Below are positions 23,437 to 29,726 of a stretch of DNA of 30,655 bases, piece by piece; position 1 is the first letter of the stretch; the number at the start of each line of letters is the position of its first letter. The notes under the pieces were generated by a model. The model saw only the letters and a list, made by a program, of their open reading frames with translations, was not told the origin of the DNA and ran no database searches. Origin of the DNA: an uncultured Prevotellaceae bacterium (lineage in GTDB: Bacteria > Bacteroidota > Bacteroidia > Bacteroidales > Bacteroidaceae); assembly GCA_946403615.1 (NCBI GenBank), contig CAMJAO010000003.1:1-30655 (forward strand), written 5' to 3'. The position numbers and the translations under genes are program-made.

Positions 23437-23466
23437 ATGAAATTCGAGATACGAAATACGAAATAA
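23437..23466. repeat. Heptad array (ACGAAAT type) upstream of the helicase promoter
   Basis: ATGAAAT, TCGAGAT, ACGAAAT, ACGAAAT run in 7-bp register. This is the same unit and the same position relative to a -7 box as the array at 20481. Confidence 0.7.
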
Positions 23467-23520
23467 ATGATTGAGTGCCAGAATTATTGACCTATGCCAA
23501 TCGGGGTATAGGGATAATCT

Positions 23521-23556
23521 GCCAAACAGGACGAATCAGGCTAACAGGTCCCAAAT
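23521..23556. repeat. 9-bp period array
   Basis: GCCAAACAG, GACGAATCA, GGCTAACAG, GTCCCAAAT form four degenerate 9-bp units resembling the array at 2576. Confidence 0.4.
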
Positions 23557-23562
23557 GAAAGA

Positions 23563-23581
23563 CGCCCTCTTGAAGAGGGCG
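23563..23581 (-). terminator. Intrinsic terminator of the EF-hand protein gene
   Basis: CGCCCTC pairs with GAGGGCG around a short loop, with T-rich sequence (TCTTTCATTT) following on the minus strand. It lies 43 bases after the stop of the gene at 23624. A heptad array (units ATTTCAG, ATTTCAA, ATTATAG, ATTTCCG) fills 23586-23620 between them. Confidence 0.7.
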
Positions 23582-23585
23582 CAAT

Positions 23586-23620
23586 GTTTCAGATTTCAAA
23601 TTATAGATTTCCGATTTATT
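23586..23620. repeat. Heptad array (ATTTCAG type)
   Basis: GTTTCAG, ATTTCAA, ATTATAG, ATTTCCG, ATTTATT are five 7-bp units. The array ends 4 bases before the stop codon of the minus-strand gene, so it is flush with a gene end. Confidence 0.6.
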
Positions 23621-23623
23621 CCG

Positions 23624-24187
23624 TCATTCTTCTTTAGCATAAATGACTCTTGGGGCTTCTTGCAGCCAACCGCCTTCGTGGATGATTTCGGGTTGGCACC
23701 CTTCGGCCATGATGACTACTTTGAGGGCACGGCATTCACTCACACGCAGGAATGTCAGTTTGGGGTTGTGGCGCAAATCGAGCGTGTCGACATAAGAAGA
23801 GCCTGCAGAGAGCGACTCGAGGTTGGGGAACCATTTCAAATCGTCATAATTACGGATGACACGTATAAAACTCCTAAAGGGCATCAGGTTGAGCGTCGTG
23901 GTGCGGAGAGCTTCGGCTTTCGACACCTCGCCATCGTGGTTGGTATCGACATTTTTCAGCCATTCTACGCAAAAGTCTTTGATGCCACGGTCTTGGAAGG
24001 TGATAAGCGAGTCGGGCAATGTGTTCGTGATGTCAACTGCGGGCCGTTGATTGTCAAAGCCTGGGGTAGGAGGCACTATGGGAACATCGGGCACCGTCGT
24101 GCCGTTGAATTGCGCCATCGTCACAGCCGACAAGACGCAAAAAAATATGCTAAGACATAACTTTTTCATAGGCAAGATCTGTTTCAT
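23624..24187 (-). CDS. Secreted EF-hand/leucine-rich-like protein
   Basis: This 187-residue exported protein has a signal peptide that begins best at an internal Met (MKKLCLSIFFCVLSAVTMAQ); a start at 24169 is therefore as plausible as the longer one used here. DTNHDGEVSKAE (81-92) is a canonical EF-hand or dockerin-like calcium loop. From about 117, LKWFPNLESLSAG...VDTLDLRHNPKLTFLRVSECRALKVV forms two or three leucine-rich-type repeats. It may be a surface calcium-binding protein; the partner is unknown. A -7 box lies upstream at 24245-24252, and a terminator follows. Confidence 0.75.
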   Translation of the reverse strand: MKQILPMKKLCLSIFFCVLSAVTMAQFNGTTVPDVPIVPPTPGFDNQRPAVDITNTLPDSLITFQDRGIKDFCVEWLKNVDTNHDGEVSKAEALRTTTLNLMPFRSFIRVIRNYDDLKWFPNLESLSAGSSYVDTLDLRHNPKLTFLRVSECRALKVVIMAEGCQPEIIHEGGWLQEAPRVIYAKEE

Positions 24188-24244
24188 TATGAGGTTCTTT
24201 CTTGGTTTGGTTCATTGATTGATTCGTTATATTATAGGATGTTG

Positions 24245-24252
24245 CAAAAATA
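24245..24252 (-). promoter_or_regulatory. Bacteroidetes -7 box for the EF-hand protein gene
   Basis: Minus strand TATTTTTG matches TAnnTTTG, 58 bases before the ATG at 24187. No clear -33 box. A divergent -7 box for the LOG gene sits at 24368. Confidence 0.5.
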
Positions 24253-24367
24253 AGTGTTTTCTTTGATTTTGTTAAATTTTTTCCCTGATATTTAGTAGAG
24301 AAAAATCTATTTTTCTTCTTTAGGACTAAAAAACGGCAATAAAAGCCACTTTTTGGGAATAAAACCG

Positions 24368-24375
24368 TATTTTTG
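24368..24375 (+). promoter_or_regulatory. Bacteroidetes -7 box for the LOG-family gene
   Basis: TATTTTTG, followed by C, fits TAnnTTTG and lies 79 bases before the ATG at 24455. The surrounding 24188-24454 spacer is AT-rich and shows no gene. Confidence 0.5.
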
Positions 24376-24454
24376 CATGTCAAAGGCAACCTATTGGCTG
24401 TCACTGCCTTCAAAGCAATGCCTTCTGTACCAAATATTTACTATTTGAATCATC

Positions 24455-25009
24455 ATGAGAATATGTGTTTTTTGTTCCGCCAACAGTTGTATAGACCCTG
24501 ACTTTTTCGCCATGACGCGCGAATTGGGGCGTTGGATAGGTGAGAATGGCCACACGTTGGTCTTCGGTGGTTGCGACATGGGACTGATGGAGTGTGTGGC
24601 GCAAGCGGTGCACGAGGCGGGCGGCCGTACGGTCGGTGTCGTGCCGTCGAAAGTGGAGGAGAACGGCCATGTGTCGCAATATGTCGACGTGCTGTTCCCT
24701 TGCGACAACCTCAGCGACCGCAAGGACCTGCTGCTCTCGCAGAGCGACATATGCGTGGCTCTCCCGGGCGGCGTGGGCACATTAGACGAGGTGTTTACCG
24801 TGGTGGCGGCCCATACCATCGGCTATCATCACAAACGGGTTATCCTCTATAACATGAAAGGCTTCTGGGATTCGCTCGTCGCCCTGCTCGATGACATCCA
24901 GGGCCGGGGTATGCTCCGCGGTAATCGCGAAGATTATATCCGGGTGGTTGATACGTTTGAGGATATGATAAAAGAATTAGCCCCTTCTCTCCATGAGGAG
25001 AAGGAGTAA
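24455..25009 (+). CDS. LOG-family protein (nucleoside monophosphate phosphoribohydrolase)
   Basis: This 184-residue Rossmann-like enzyme of the LOG (Lonely Guy) family hydrolyses the N-glycosidic bond of nucleoside 5'-monophosphates. Signatures are FGGCDMGLM (about 38-46), SDRKDLLL and the PGGVGTLDE catalytic motif. Bacterial members are often annotated TIGR00730 family Rossmann fold proteins. The C-terminal residues (LAPSLHEEKE) and the TAA stop are encoded by a palindrome (CCTTCTC...GAGAAGG, 24983-25004) of the intergenic type, implying that the end of this protein was altered by that element. Confidence 0.88.
   Translation: MRICVFCSANSCIDPDFFAMTRELGRWIGENGHTLVFGGCDMGLMECVAQAVHEAGGRTVGVVPSKVEENGHVSQYVDVLFPCDNLSDRKDLLLSQSDICVALPGGVGTLDEVFTVVAAHTIGYHHKRVILYNMKGFWDSLVALLDDIQGRGMLRGNREDYIRVVDTFEDMIKELAPSLHEEKE
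24981..25008. repeat. Palindromic element supplying a stop codon
   Basis: CCTTCTC (24983-24989) pairs with GAGAAGG (24998-25004), and the element ends GGAGTAA. The TAA (25007-25009) is the stop of the LOG gene. A TAG from the same family ends the ketosynthase at 10969. Confidence 0.55.
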
Positions 25010-25045
25010 AGGATACATAAAAACAAATCAAATAGTATATAGTAT

Positions 25046-25534
25046 ATGGAATTCTGGAAAATATTTTTAATGGTTGTTGGCGCCATTACTTGCTTATGGC
25101 TGATAGTGAAAGCCATAAAAGGGGTTTTGCTCTTATTGGGAAATGCATTTGAGGCGGGATTAAGAAACCAGTTTCCTTTAGACTTCATGTTTTCCTTGTC
25201 ATGGGTAATTAATGAAATGAAACAACATGGATATGTAGAAACAGCAACGATAGACGAAGGCAGCGATAATCCTGGTTTAGAAATGAAGAATGAAAATGGT
25301 AAAGAGATGAAAATAAACTTGCACGCCCCTTTGTCACCAGATGATAAAAATGTAATCGTGGTCACAGACAATGCTCTGCGTGTTTCCATCACTTTGCCGA
25401 CAAGCGAATCAGGAACAGGTAAGCTGTTACTGCGCCATTTCATCGAAGCGTGCGAATCACAAATGTCCGAAGAGAAGAAAGAAACGACAGTCAATAATAA
25501 AGAAGAGAAAACTTCGTCCGCCAACCTAGATTAA
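25046..25534 (+). CDS. AT-rich single-pass membrane protein of unknown function
   Basis: This 162-residue protein is not recognised as any family. One hydrophobic helix spans about residues 5-35 (FLMVVGAITCLWLIVKAI, then VLLLLG). It is followed by a soluble domain with beta strands (EMKINLHAPL, NVIVVTDNALRVSITLP) and a charged, disordered Glu/Lys-rich tail. The base composition is visibly more AT-rich than its neighbours and codons end more often in A or T, which suggests transfer from another source. It begins 36 bases after the LOG stop. Its ATG is the only plausible start. Confidence 0.7.
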   Translation: MEFWKIFLMVVGAITCLWLIVKAIKGVLLLLGNAFEAGLRNQFPLDFMFSLSWVINEMKQHGYVETATIDEGSDNPGLEMKNENGKEMKINLHAPLSPDDKNVIVVTDNALRVSITLPTSESGTGKLLLRHFIEACESQMSEEKKETTVNNKEEKTSSANLD

Positions 25535-25580
25535 CAGAATCGACATAAGAACATTGATTAAAAAGTCATGGAAATTGACA

Positions 25581-25645
25581 CTTTGCGTAACGAGTTGATT
25601 TTCATCCGCTAAGTTACGAAAGGCTACTAAAACTTCGATTTTTTT
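25581..25645 (+). terminator. Possible terminator after the AT-rich gene
   Basis: CTTTGCGTAAC (25581-25591) pairs with GTTACGAAAG (25613-25622) with one bulge. A run of seven T follows at 25639-25645, but 16 bases away, which is far for a classical terminator. Confidence 0.35.
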
Positions 25646-25726
25646 GTGTTATTCTGTGCAGATTTATGATGAATTGACCAATTGTAACACAAACACATCG
25701 GATAGTTACGCATCATCTACATACTG

Positions 25727-25758
25727 TTTGCATAATCCGAAAAGAAACATTATCTTTG
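25727..25758 (+). promoter_or_regulatory. Full Bacteroidetes promoter for the hydrolase
   Basis: TTTG (25727-25730) and TATCTTTG (25751-25758) are separated by 20 bp, an excellent -33/-7 match. The ATG at 25787 leaves a leader of about 20-25 nt. Confidence 0.75.
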
Positions 25759-25786
25759 CGGTATCATTTATCAACTACTTTCGAAT

Positions 25787-26710
25787 ATGAAGACAATGAA
25801 AAAACTGATTTCTGCATTAGCGCTGATGGCATTGGGGTTCATCAGCATGAGTTTCACCACCGATGACCAGCCTAAGTCGCGCATCGTGGAAGACGGTGGC
25901 ACGGGCCCTTACAAAGCCATCATGAAGGAAGAGCCCTCACTTGCCGCGCACACCATCTTCGTGCCGCAAGATCTGTCGAAATTCAACAGCGACAACCCGC
26001 TGCCTGTGTTGGTATGGGGAAATGGCGCATGTTCCAACTCTCCTTTCGAGCACTATAAATTTCTTAACGAGATAGCCTCATACGGATTTATCGTGGTGGC
26101 CACAGGCTTTATCCCCATGACCGACGAGTGGTATCAAGGCGAGATGTCGAAAACGGAGCAGCAGATAGAGTCCATCGACTGGGTGATGGCGCAAAACGCA
26201 GACAAGAACTCACCCTACTATCAGAAAATTGCGGTGAGCAGCATTGCCGTGGCAGGTATGTCGTGCGGCGGATTGCAGACTCTGTACAACTGTGCTGATG
26301 CCCGTATCCGTACACTGATGATTTGCAACAGCGGCCTGTTCAATCAGCAGAACGCCGGCAGCGCAGTCGGCGGTATGCCCATGCCCCCGAAAGAGAAGTT
26401 GAACGAGATACACTCATCCATCCTCTACATCCTCGGCGGCGAGGAGGATATCGCTTACGGCAACGGTATGGACGATTTCCATCGCATCAACCATGTGCCG
26501 GCATGTGTGACCAACCTGCCCGTGGGGCATGGAGGCACTTATCGCGAACCTCATGGCGGCGAGTTCTCTGTCGTGGCTTTGGCTTGGCTGCAATGGCAGT
26601 TGAAAGGTGATGAGGAAGCCGCCAAACTCTTCAAGGGCGCCGACTGCGGACTCTTGAAGCGTAAAGGCTGGACCATCGAGAAAAACCGCCTGTTTGAGAA
26701 TATGAAGTGA
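25787..26710 (+). CDS. Exported alpha/beta hydrolase
   Basis: This 307-residue hydrolase has a signal peptide (MKKLISALALMALGFISMSF, best start at the second Met) and the nucleophile elbow AGMSCGG with Ser159. Likely partners are the acid near Asp221 (LGGEEDIAYGNG) and His248 (VGHGG). The fold is close to dienelactone-hydrolase and PET-hydrolase-like secreted esterases, as the N-terminal strand order and NGACSNSP oxyanion region suggest. It probably acts on esters in the periplasm or outside; the substrate is not known. It has its own promoter. Confidence 0.82.
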   Translation: MKTMKKLISALALMALGFISMSFTTDDQPKSRIVEDGGTGPYKAIMKEEPSLAAHTIFVPQDLSKFNSDNPLPVLVWGNGACSNSPFEHYKFLNEIASYGFIVVATGFIPMTDEWYQGEMSKTEQQIESIDWVMAQNADKNSPYYQKIAVSSIAVAGMSCGGLQTLYNCADARIRTLMICNSGLFNQQNAGSAVGGMPMPPKEKLNEIHSSILYILGGEEDIAYGNGMDDFHRINHVPACVTNLPVGHGGTYREPHGGEFSVVALAWLQWQLKGDEEAAKLFKGADCGLLKRKGWTIEKNRLFENMK

Positions 26711-26760
26711 ATTGAATGAGGAATTGACCCACCCCGGCCTTCCCAAAGGGAGAGAGTAGT
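26709..26760. repeat. Heptad array plus palindromic element at the end of the hydrolase gene
   Basis: TGAATTG, AATGAGG, AATTGAC start on the stop codon. A palindromic element follows (26728-26760, CCCACCCC, TTCCC-AA-AGGGA, ending AGAGAGTAG). Both dispersed repeat families thus meet in one 69-bp spacer between convergent genes. Confidence 0.5.
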
Positions 26761-26779
26761 GTGGATTGTGGATTGAAAT

Positions 26780-27859
26780 CTACTCCTGCCTCATTTTACG
26801 GTCGAAGATACGCTTGACGGTGCGGGGAAAGCGGCAGGCGATTTTTAAGAAGAAAAATCCGGTAGCGGAGAAGAAGAGGCTGGCGCGACGCGTCTGTCTC
26901 TTCATTTTTTTATATTCGGCGCTGTTGACTGCGCTGAACGGTGTGCCGCTGATGATAGCTTGTGACGCATTCCGGGCGGTGATAAAAGCATCGTAAAGGC
27001 CTTCGCAAGTGATGCGGTTGGCAAACCCTCCCGCGTCGCCAATGAGCAGGATATGGTCATGACGGGGATAGTCATTGGATAGGTAGATGTATGCCCCGCG
27101 CAGTTTTGTCACGGGTATTTGCATATCCGTCAACACCTGACGAAAACGGTCGGGCGTGGTGCAGGTGTCGCCATAGCCGATGACCTCGACGTCGGGATTG
27201 GGGAAACGGAAGAAATAGCCTCCGCGGGTGTATTGGCGCGAGAGTCCCAGCACGATGTCATTGGTAGAGTCGTATGTTCCCTTGTCAAGATATTCCTCCA
27301 TGGCGAGGATGCCGCGGTCGGTGTTGCCTGTGAGATGGCGTCGCACATGACTATTTGACCCGTCGGCCCCCACGATATATTGACACGCCACCTGAACGCC
27401 CGACGCCAGAGTGGCGACGAGTGTGCCGTCGGGTCGCTCATCGATGCTCATGAGGCGGTCCTGAATGTATTTTCCGCCCTGTTGCTGGTATGTTTCGAGC
27501 AGCAGGTGGTCGAACTCTCTCCGGCGTACGATGCGTATCTCGGCCTCAGCGTCGAACTCACATCTCAAGCGGTTTTCTATCATCAGGCGGATGTGATTGA
27601 CGCTGTTGTAGCGGTATTTGATGCCTGGCATGAGCGTGTCGAGCAGGCGCCAAGCCTTCGGTGTCAGTCCGCCTCCGCAAATTTTATCGCGGGGAAAGGT
27701 GGCATGGTCGATGAGCAGACAGTCGATACCCGCCCGATGGAGTAGCGATGCGCATACAGAGCCGGCAGGACCGGCACCGACGACGAGGACGGATACCTCC
27801 ACTCGTCCCCCTCCCAAGGAGGGGGCATCCGATTGAGTACCGTTATTGATAGGGTTCAT
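26780..27859 (-). CDS. FAD-dependent oxidoreductase (geranylgeranyl-reductase family)
   Basis: This 359-residue flavoprotein has a GAGPAG FAD-binding loop (28-33), ICGGGLTPKAWRLL with the CGG motif, VGADGSNSHVRR (the GD site) and LLIGDAGGFANRITCEG near the end. These mark the geranylgeranyl reductase/phenol-hydroxylase-like group that reduces isoprenoid double bonds or hydroxylates aromatic rings. Residues of about 11-18 (DAPSLGGG) are encoded by a perfect palindrome (27807-27825), so the true N-terminus may be the GTG at Val20 or the element may have extended the protein. It lies 84 bases after the small acidic peptide on the same strand, beyond a terminator. Confidence 0.85.
   Translation of the reverse strand: MNPINNGTQSDAPSLGGGRVEVSVLVVGAGPAGSVCASLLHRAGIDCLLIDHATFPRDKICGGGLTPKAWRLLDTLMPGIKYRYNSVNHIRLMIENRLRCEFDAEAEIRIVRRREFDHLLLETYQQQGGKYIQDRLMSIDERPDGTLVATLASGVQVACQYIVGADGSNSHVRRHLTGNTDRGILAMEEYLDKGTYDSTNDIVLGLSRQYTRGGYFFRFPNPDVEVIGYGDTCTTPDRFRQVLTDMQIPVTKLRGAYIYLSNDYPRHDHILLIGDAGGFANRITCEGLYDAFITARNASQAIISGTPFSAVNSAEYKKMKRQTRRASLFFSATGFFFLKIACRFPRTVKRIFDRKMRQE
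27807..27825. repeat. Perfect GC-rich palindrome inside the N-terminus of a flavoprotein
   Basis: CCCCCTCC-CAA-GGAGGGGG has an 8-bp stem with a 3-nt loop. It encodes APSLGGG of the oxidoreductase on the minus strand. Same family as 17125 and 18067. Confidence 0.65.
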
Positions 27860-27885
27860 AATTCTTCTTGAGAAGGTTAAAAAGA

Positions 27886-27917
27886 GAAGTTAAAAGGATA
27901 CGACCCCCTTTAACTTC
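27886..27917 (-). terminator. Intrinsic terminator after the 63-aa peptide
   Basis: On the minus strand GAAGTTAAAGG pairs with CCTTTTAACTTC (one bulge) and is followed by TCTTTTT. It lies 26 bases after the peptide stop and should end the secreted-protein/peptide transcript. Confidence 0.7.
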
Positions 27918-27943
27918 CCTTACAAGCGGTATTGAATATTGAA

Positions 27944-28135
27944 TTATTCTTCGGTTTCGTCAGCGAAGACATTGGTGTTGCTTGAGAACGAATCGTCTTC
28001 CCAAATGTTAGTTTTAGCAGAACCCTGCTCTACGGCCTCCTCGTCATCGTCAACACTCCAACTTGTTGACAAGAGGGGCTCAAGATAGACGATTTTTGAC
28101 TCTTTGATTTCAGGAGTGATATATAATCTTTTCAT
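27944..28135 (-). CDS. Small acidic YI.PE-type peptide (63 aa)
   Basis: This 63-residue peptide starts MKRLYITPEIKESKIVYLEPLL and continues into an acidic stretch with DDDEE and an IWEDDSF segment. It has no signal peptide or membrane helix. The start, the LL near residue 20 and the later acidic W-E-D-D block are shared with the 57-residue peptide at 29534. Such short acidic peptides with a YI.PE start are frequent in Prevotella in my recollection, but I know of no function. It begins 12 bases after the stop of the large secreted protein, so the two are co-expressed. Confidence 0.7.
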   Translation of the reverse strand: MKRLYITPEIKESKIVYLEPLLSTSWSVDDDEEAVEQGSAKTNIWEDDSFSSNTNVFADETEE

Positions 28136-28147
28136 GACTTCTACTTA

Positions 28148-29431
28148 TTATTTGATCAACATCTTCTTACCATTCACGATATAAATACCTTTTTGCAGTT
28201 GTCCCTCAACGCGACGACCAGAAAGGTCATAAATGGCAGGATTATCATCCTCTGCCACGGGTTTCTCCAATTCTGTGATGCCTGTGGTGAAATCTATGCT
28301 GAGAGCATTAGCACCTGAATACGATGAGATGTCGAGCCACGCACGGTTAGATTTCATGGCCGTTCCGCTATTCTTGAAGAACCCGATCAGACCAGATGTC
28401 TTACCCATACCCAACACGCGCATGGTGTTAGCATTGTAGGCTGTGAAATTGTTGGCATTGAAAGTACCTGTACCCCCTACATTCCTGTCAAATGTAATTG
28501 TTCCATCCTGGTTGCAGAAATAGGCACCTTTCAGCAGGTTAGTACCAGTATAGTCAGAACTGTTGTCGAGTTTAGGCTCTCCAGAGGGAATGAGTTGGTT
28601 GTCGGCGGCATTAGCCGATCCGCACTCGAGGATGACGGGAGTGCCTGCGGGAACGGTTCCTCCCGTCTCGGCAATCACCTCTTTCATCACACGACCATCG
28701 GCCTCAATACCCGTGATGACGTATGCTTTCTCGACTTGACCAGCCAATTTGAAAGCGAAAGGCACATAATAGATCGTGTAATACTTACCGCAGTATGGGC
28801 CCACTGTGGGCTTCACATTGAATGCTGAAACGGGCTCGATATACCATTTAGCATTAGCGGGGCTATCAGAAGAAGAAATGTCAAACTGTCCGTTGTTGTC
28901 GACGAAATAGCGGTTTCCCAAGTCGGCTGCAGAACTGTTTGACGCTTTCAACCGCACACGTGCTGTATAAAGGGGAGGGTTGACACCAGAGTTGGATACT
29001 TTCGTGACAGTACAGTAGATATTTTCAAATGTCAAGGGCATATTTTGGCTCGGATATTCACCAGTGGTAATTTCTATCAAACTGGTACTTTGTCCGATTA
29101 GGTCATACTGATTATTTCCAGCACTTTTTGCATACACTACAGTGGCAGGGTTGATGCAATCCTCGTCTTCCACCATTTTGATGTCTGTCTGCAAATACTT
29201 TGTTGCACAAGCCAATGCCTGAGTAGTACCGCCAAATAATGCCAATCTGGTTAATCCGCCTCCGGCAGTCGAGAGAACTGTGGTATAATTGAGTTTGTCA
29301 TTTGCCAGCGAGATGTAATCGCTTGTTCTGTCTGCATTTTTGAACCTGTAATATCCAGATCCGCTGATTTGCGCCATGGCACCGGCGGTGCATCCTATCA
29401 ACACAGCCAGCAGCAATAATTTCTTTATCAT
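28148..29431 (-). CDS. Secreted beta-rich protein with sorting-type C-terminal tail (module copy A)
   Basis: This 427-residue protein has a signal peptide (MIKKLLLLAVLIGCTAGAMAQ) and is beta-rich throughout. It shares several segments with the protein at 29727: WYIEPVSAFNV, KAYVITGI, GTVPAGTPVILE, NLLKGAYF, MRVLGMGK and IYDLSGRRVEGQLQKGIYIVNGKKMLIK. The last is a Bacteroidales C-terminal secretion/anchoring tail. No enzyme motif is seen. It is probably exported to the surface or released. Co-transcribed with the 63-aa peptide downstream. It lies just after a terminator that ends the preceding module. Confidence 0.82.
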   Translation of the reverse strand: MIKKLLLLAVLIGCTAGAMAQISGSGYYRFKNADRTSDYISLANDKLNYTTVLSTAGGGLTRLALFGGTTQALACATKYLQTDIKMVEDEDCINPATVVYAKSAGNNQYDLIGQSTSLIEITTGEYPSQNMPLTFENIYCTVTKVSNSGVNPPLYTARVRLKASNSSAADLGNRYFVDNNGQFDISSSDSPANAKWYIEPVSAFNVKPTVGPYCGKYYTIYYVPFAFKLAGQVEKAYVITGIEADGRVMKEVIAETGGTVPAGTPVILECGSANAADNQLIPSGEPKLDNSSDYTGTNLLKGAYFCNQDGTITFDRNVGGTGTFNANNFTAYNANTMRVLGMGKTSGLIGFFKNSGTAMKSNRAWLDISSYSGANALSIDFTTGITELEKPVAEDDNPAIYDLSGRRVEGQLQKGIYIVNGKKMLIK

Positions 29432-29473
29432 GATGTTTGAATGTTTTTATTTTCAGGTATGACACGAAAAGAA

Positions 29474-29505
29474 GGACGACTCACCTTGATGAGGGAAAGT
29501 CGCCC
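29474..29505 (-). terminator. Intrinsic terminator between the two modules
   Basis: On the minus strand GGGCGACT pairs with AGTCGTCC around a loop and is followed by TTCTTTT. It lies 29 bases after the 57-aa peptide and separates the two secreted-protein/peptide modules. Confidence 0.65.
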
Positions 29506-29533
29506 TTGTCGTATGTGTCTCTATTTGAGTGTT

Positions 29534-29707
29534 TTAGTCTTCATCCCAGACAGATTTGTTGGCGAACTGGTTGTCCACAAAATCATCATCGTTGTTGTCG
29601 TCGTCATCTTGGGTCTGGTCACCCACCAAAGAGTCAATCAACAATTCTGTAGCGACGATTACATTCATGGTTTTGCATTCGGGCTCAATATATTGTGTCT
29701 TTTTCAT
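29534..29707 (-). CDS. Small acidic YI.PE-type peptide (57 aa, module copy B)
   Basis: Translated by eye from the minus strand, this peptide of 57 residues begins MKKTQYIEPECKTMNVIV and has ATELLIDSL near residue 20, then an Asp/Asn block (QDDDDNNDDDF) and ends SVWDED. It is shorter than common ORF cut-offs. The start, LL pair, acidic block and terminal W-D-E-D parallel the 63-aa peptide, while the middle differs, as expected for a leader/core-like layout or for a fast-evolving peptide. It has no signal peptide. It follows the partial secreted protein after a short spacer and precedes a terminator. Confidence 0.65.
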   Translation of the reverse strand: MKKTQYIEPECKTMNVIVATELLIDSLVGDQTQDDDDNNDDDFVDNQFANKSVWDED

Positions 29708-29726
29708 CACTGTTTTCTCCTATCAA

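Noticed and set aside
26780..27859. FAD oxidoreductase as a modification enzyme of the small peptide
   Set aside because: Position is suggestive, but a terminator lies between them and the enzyme group acts on isoprenoids or aromatics, so the link is not supported.
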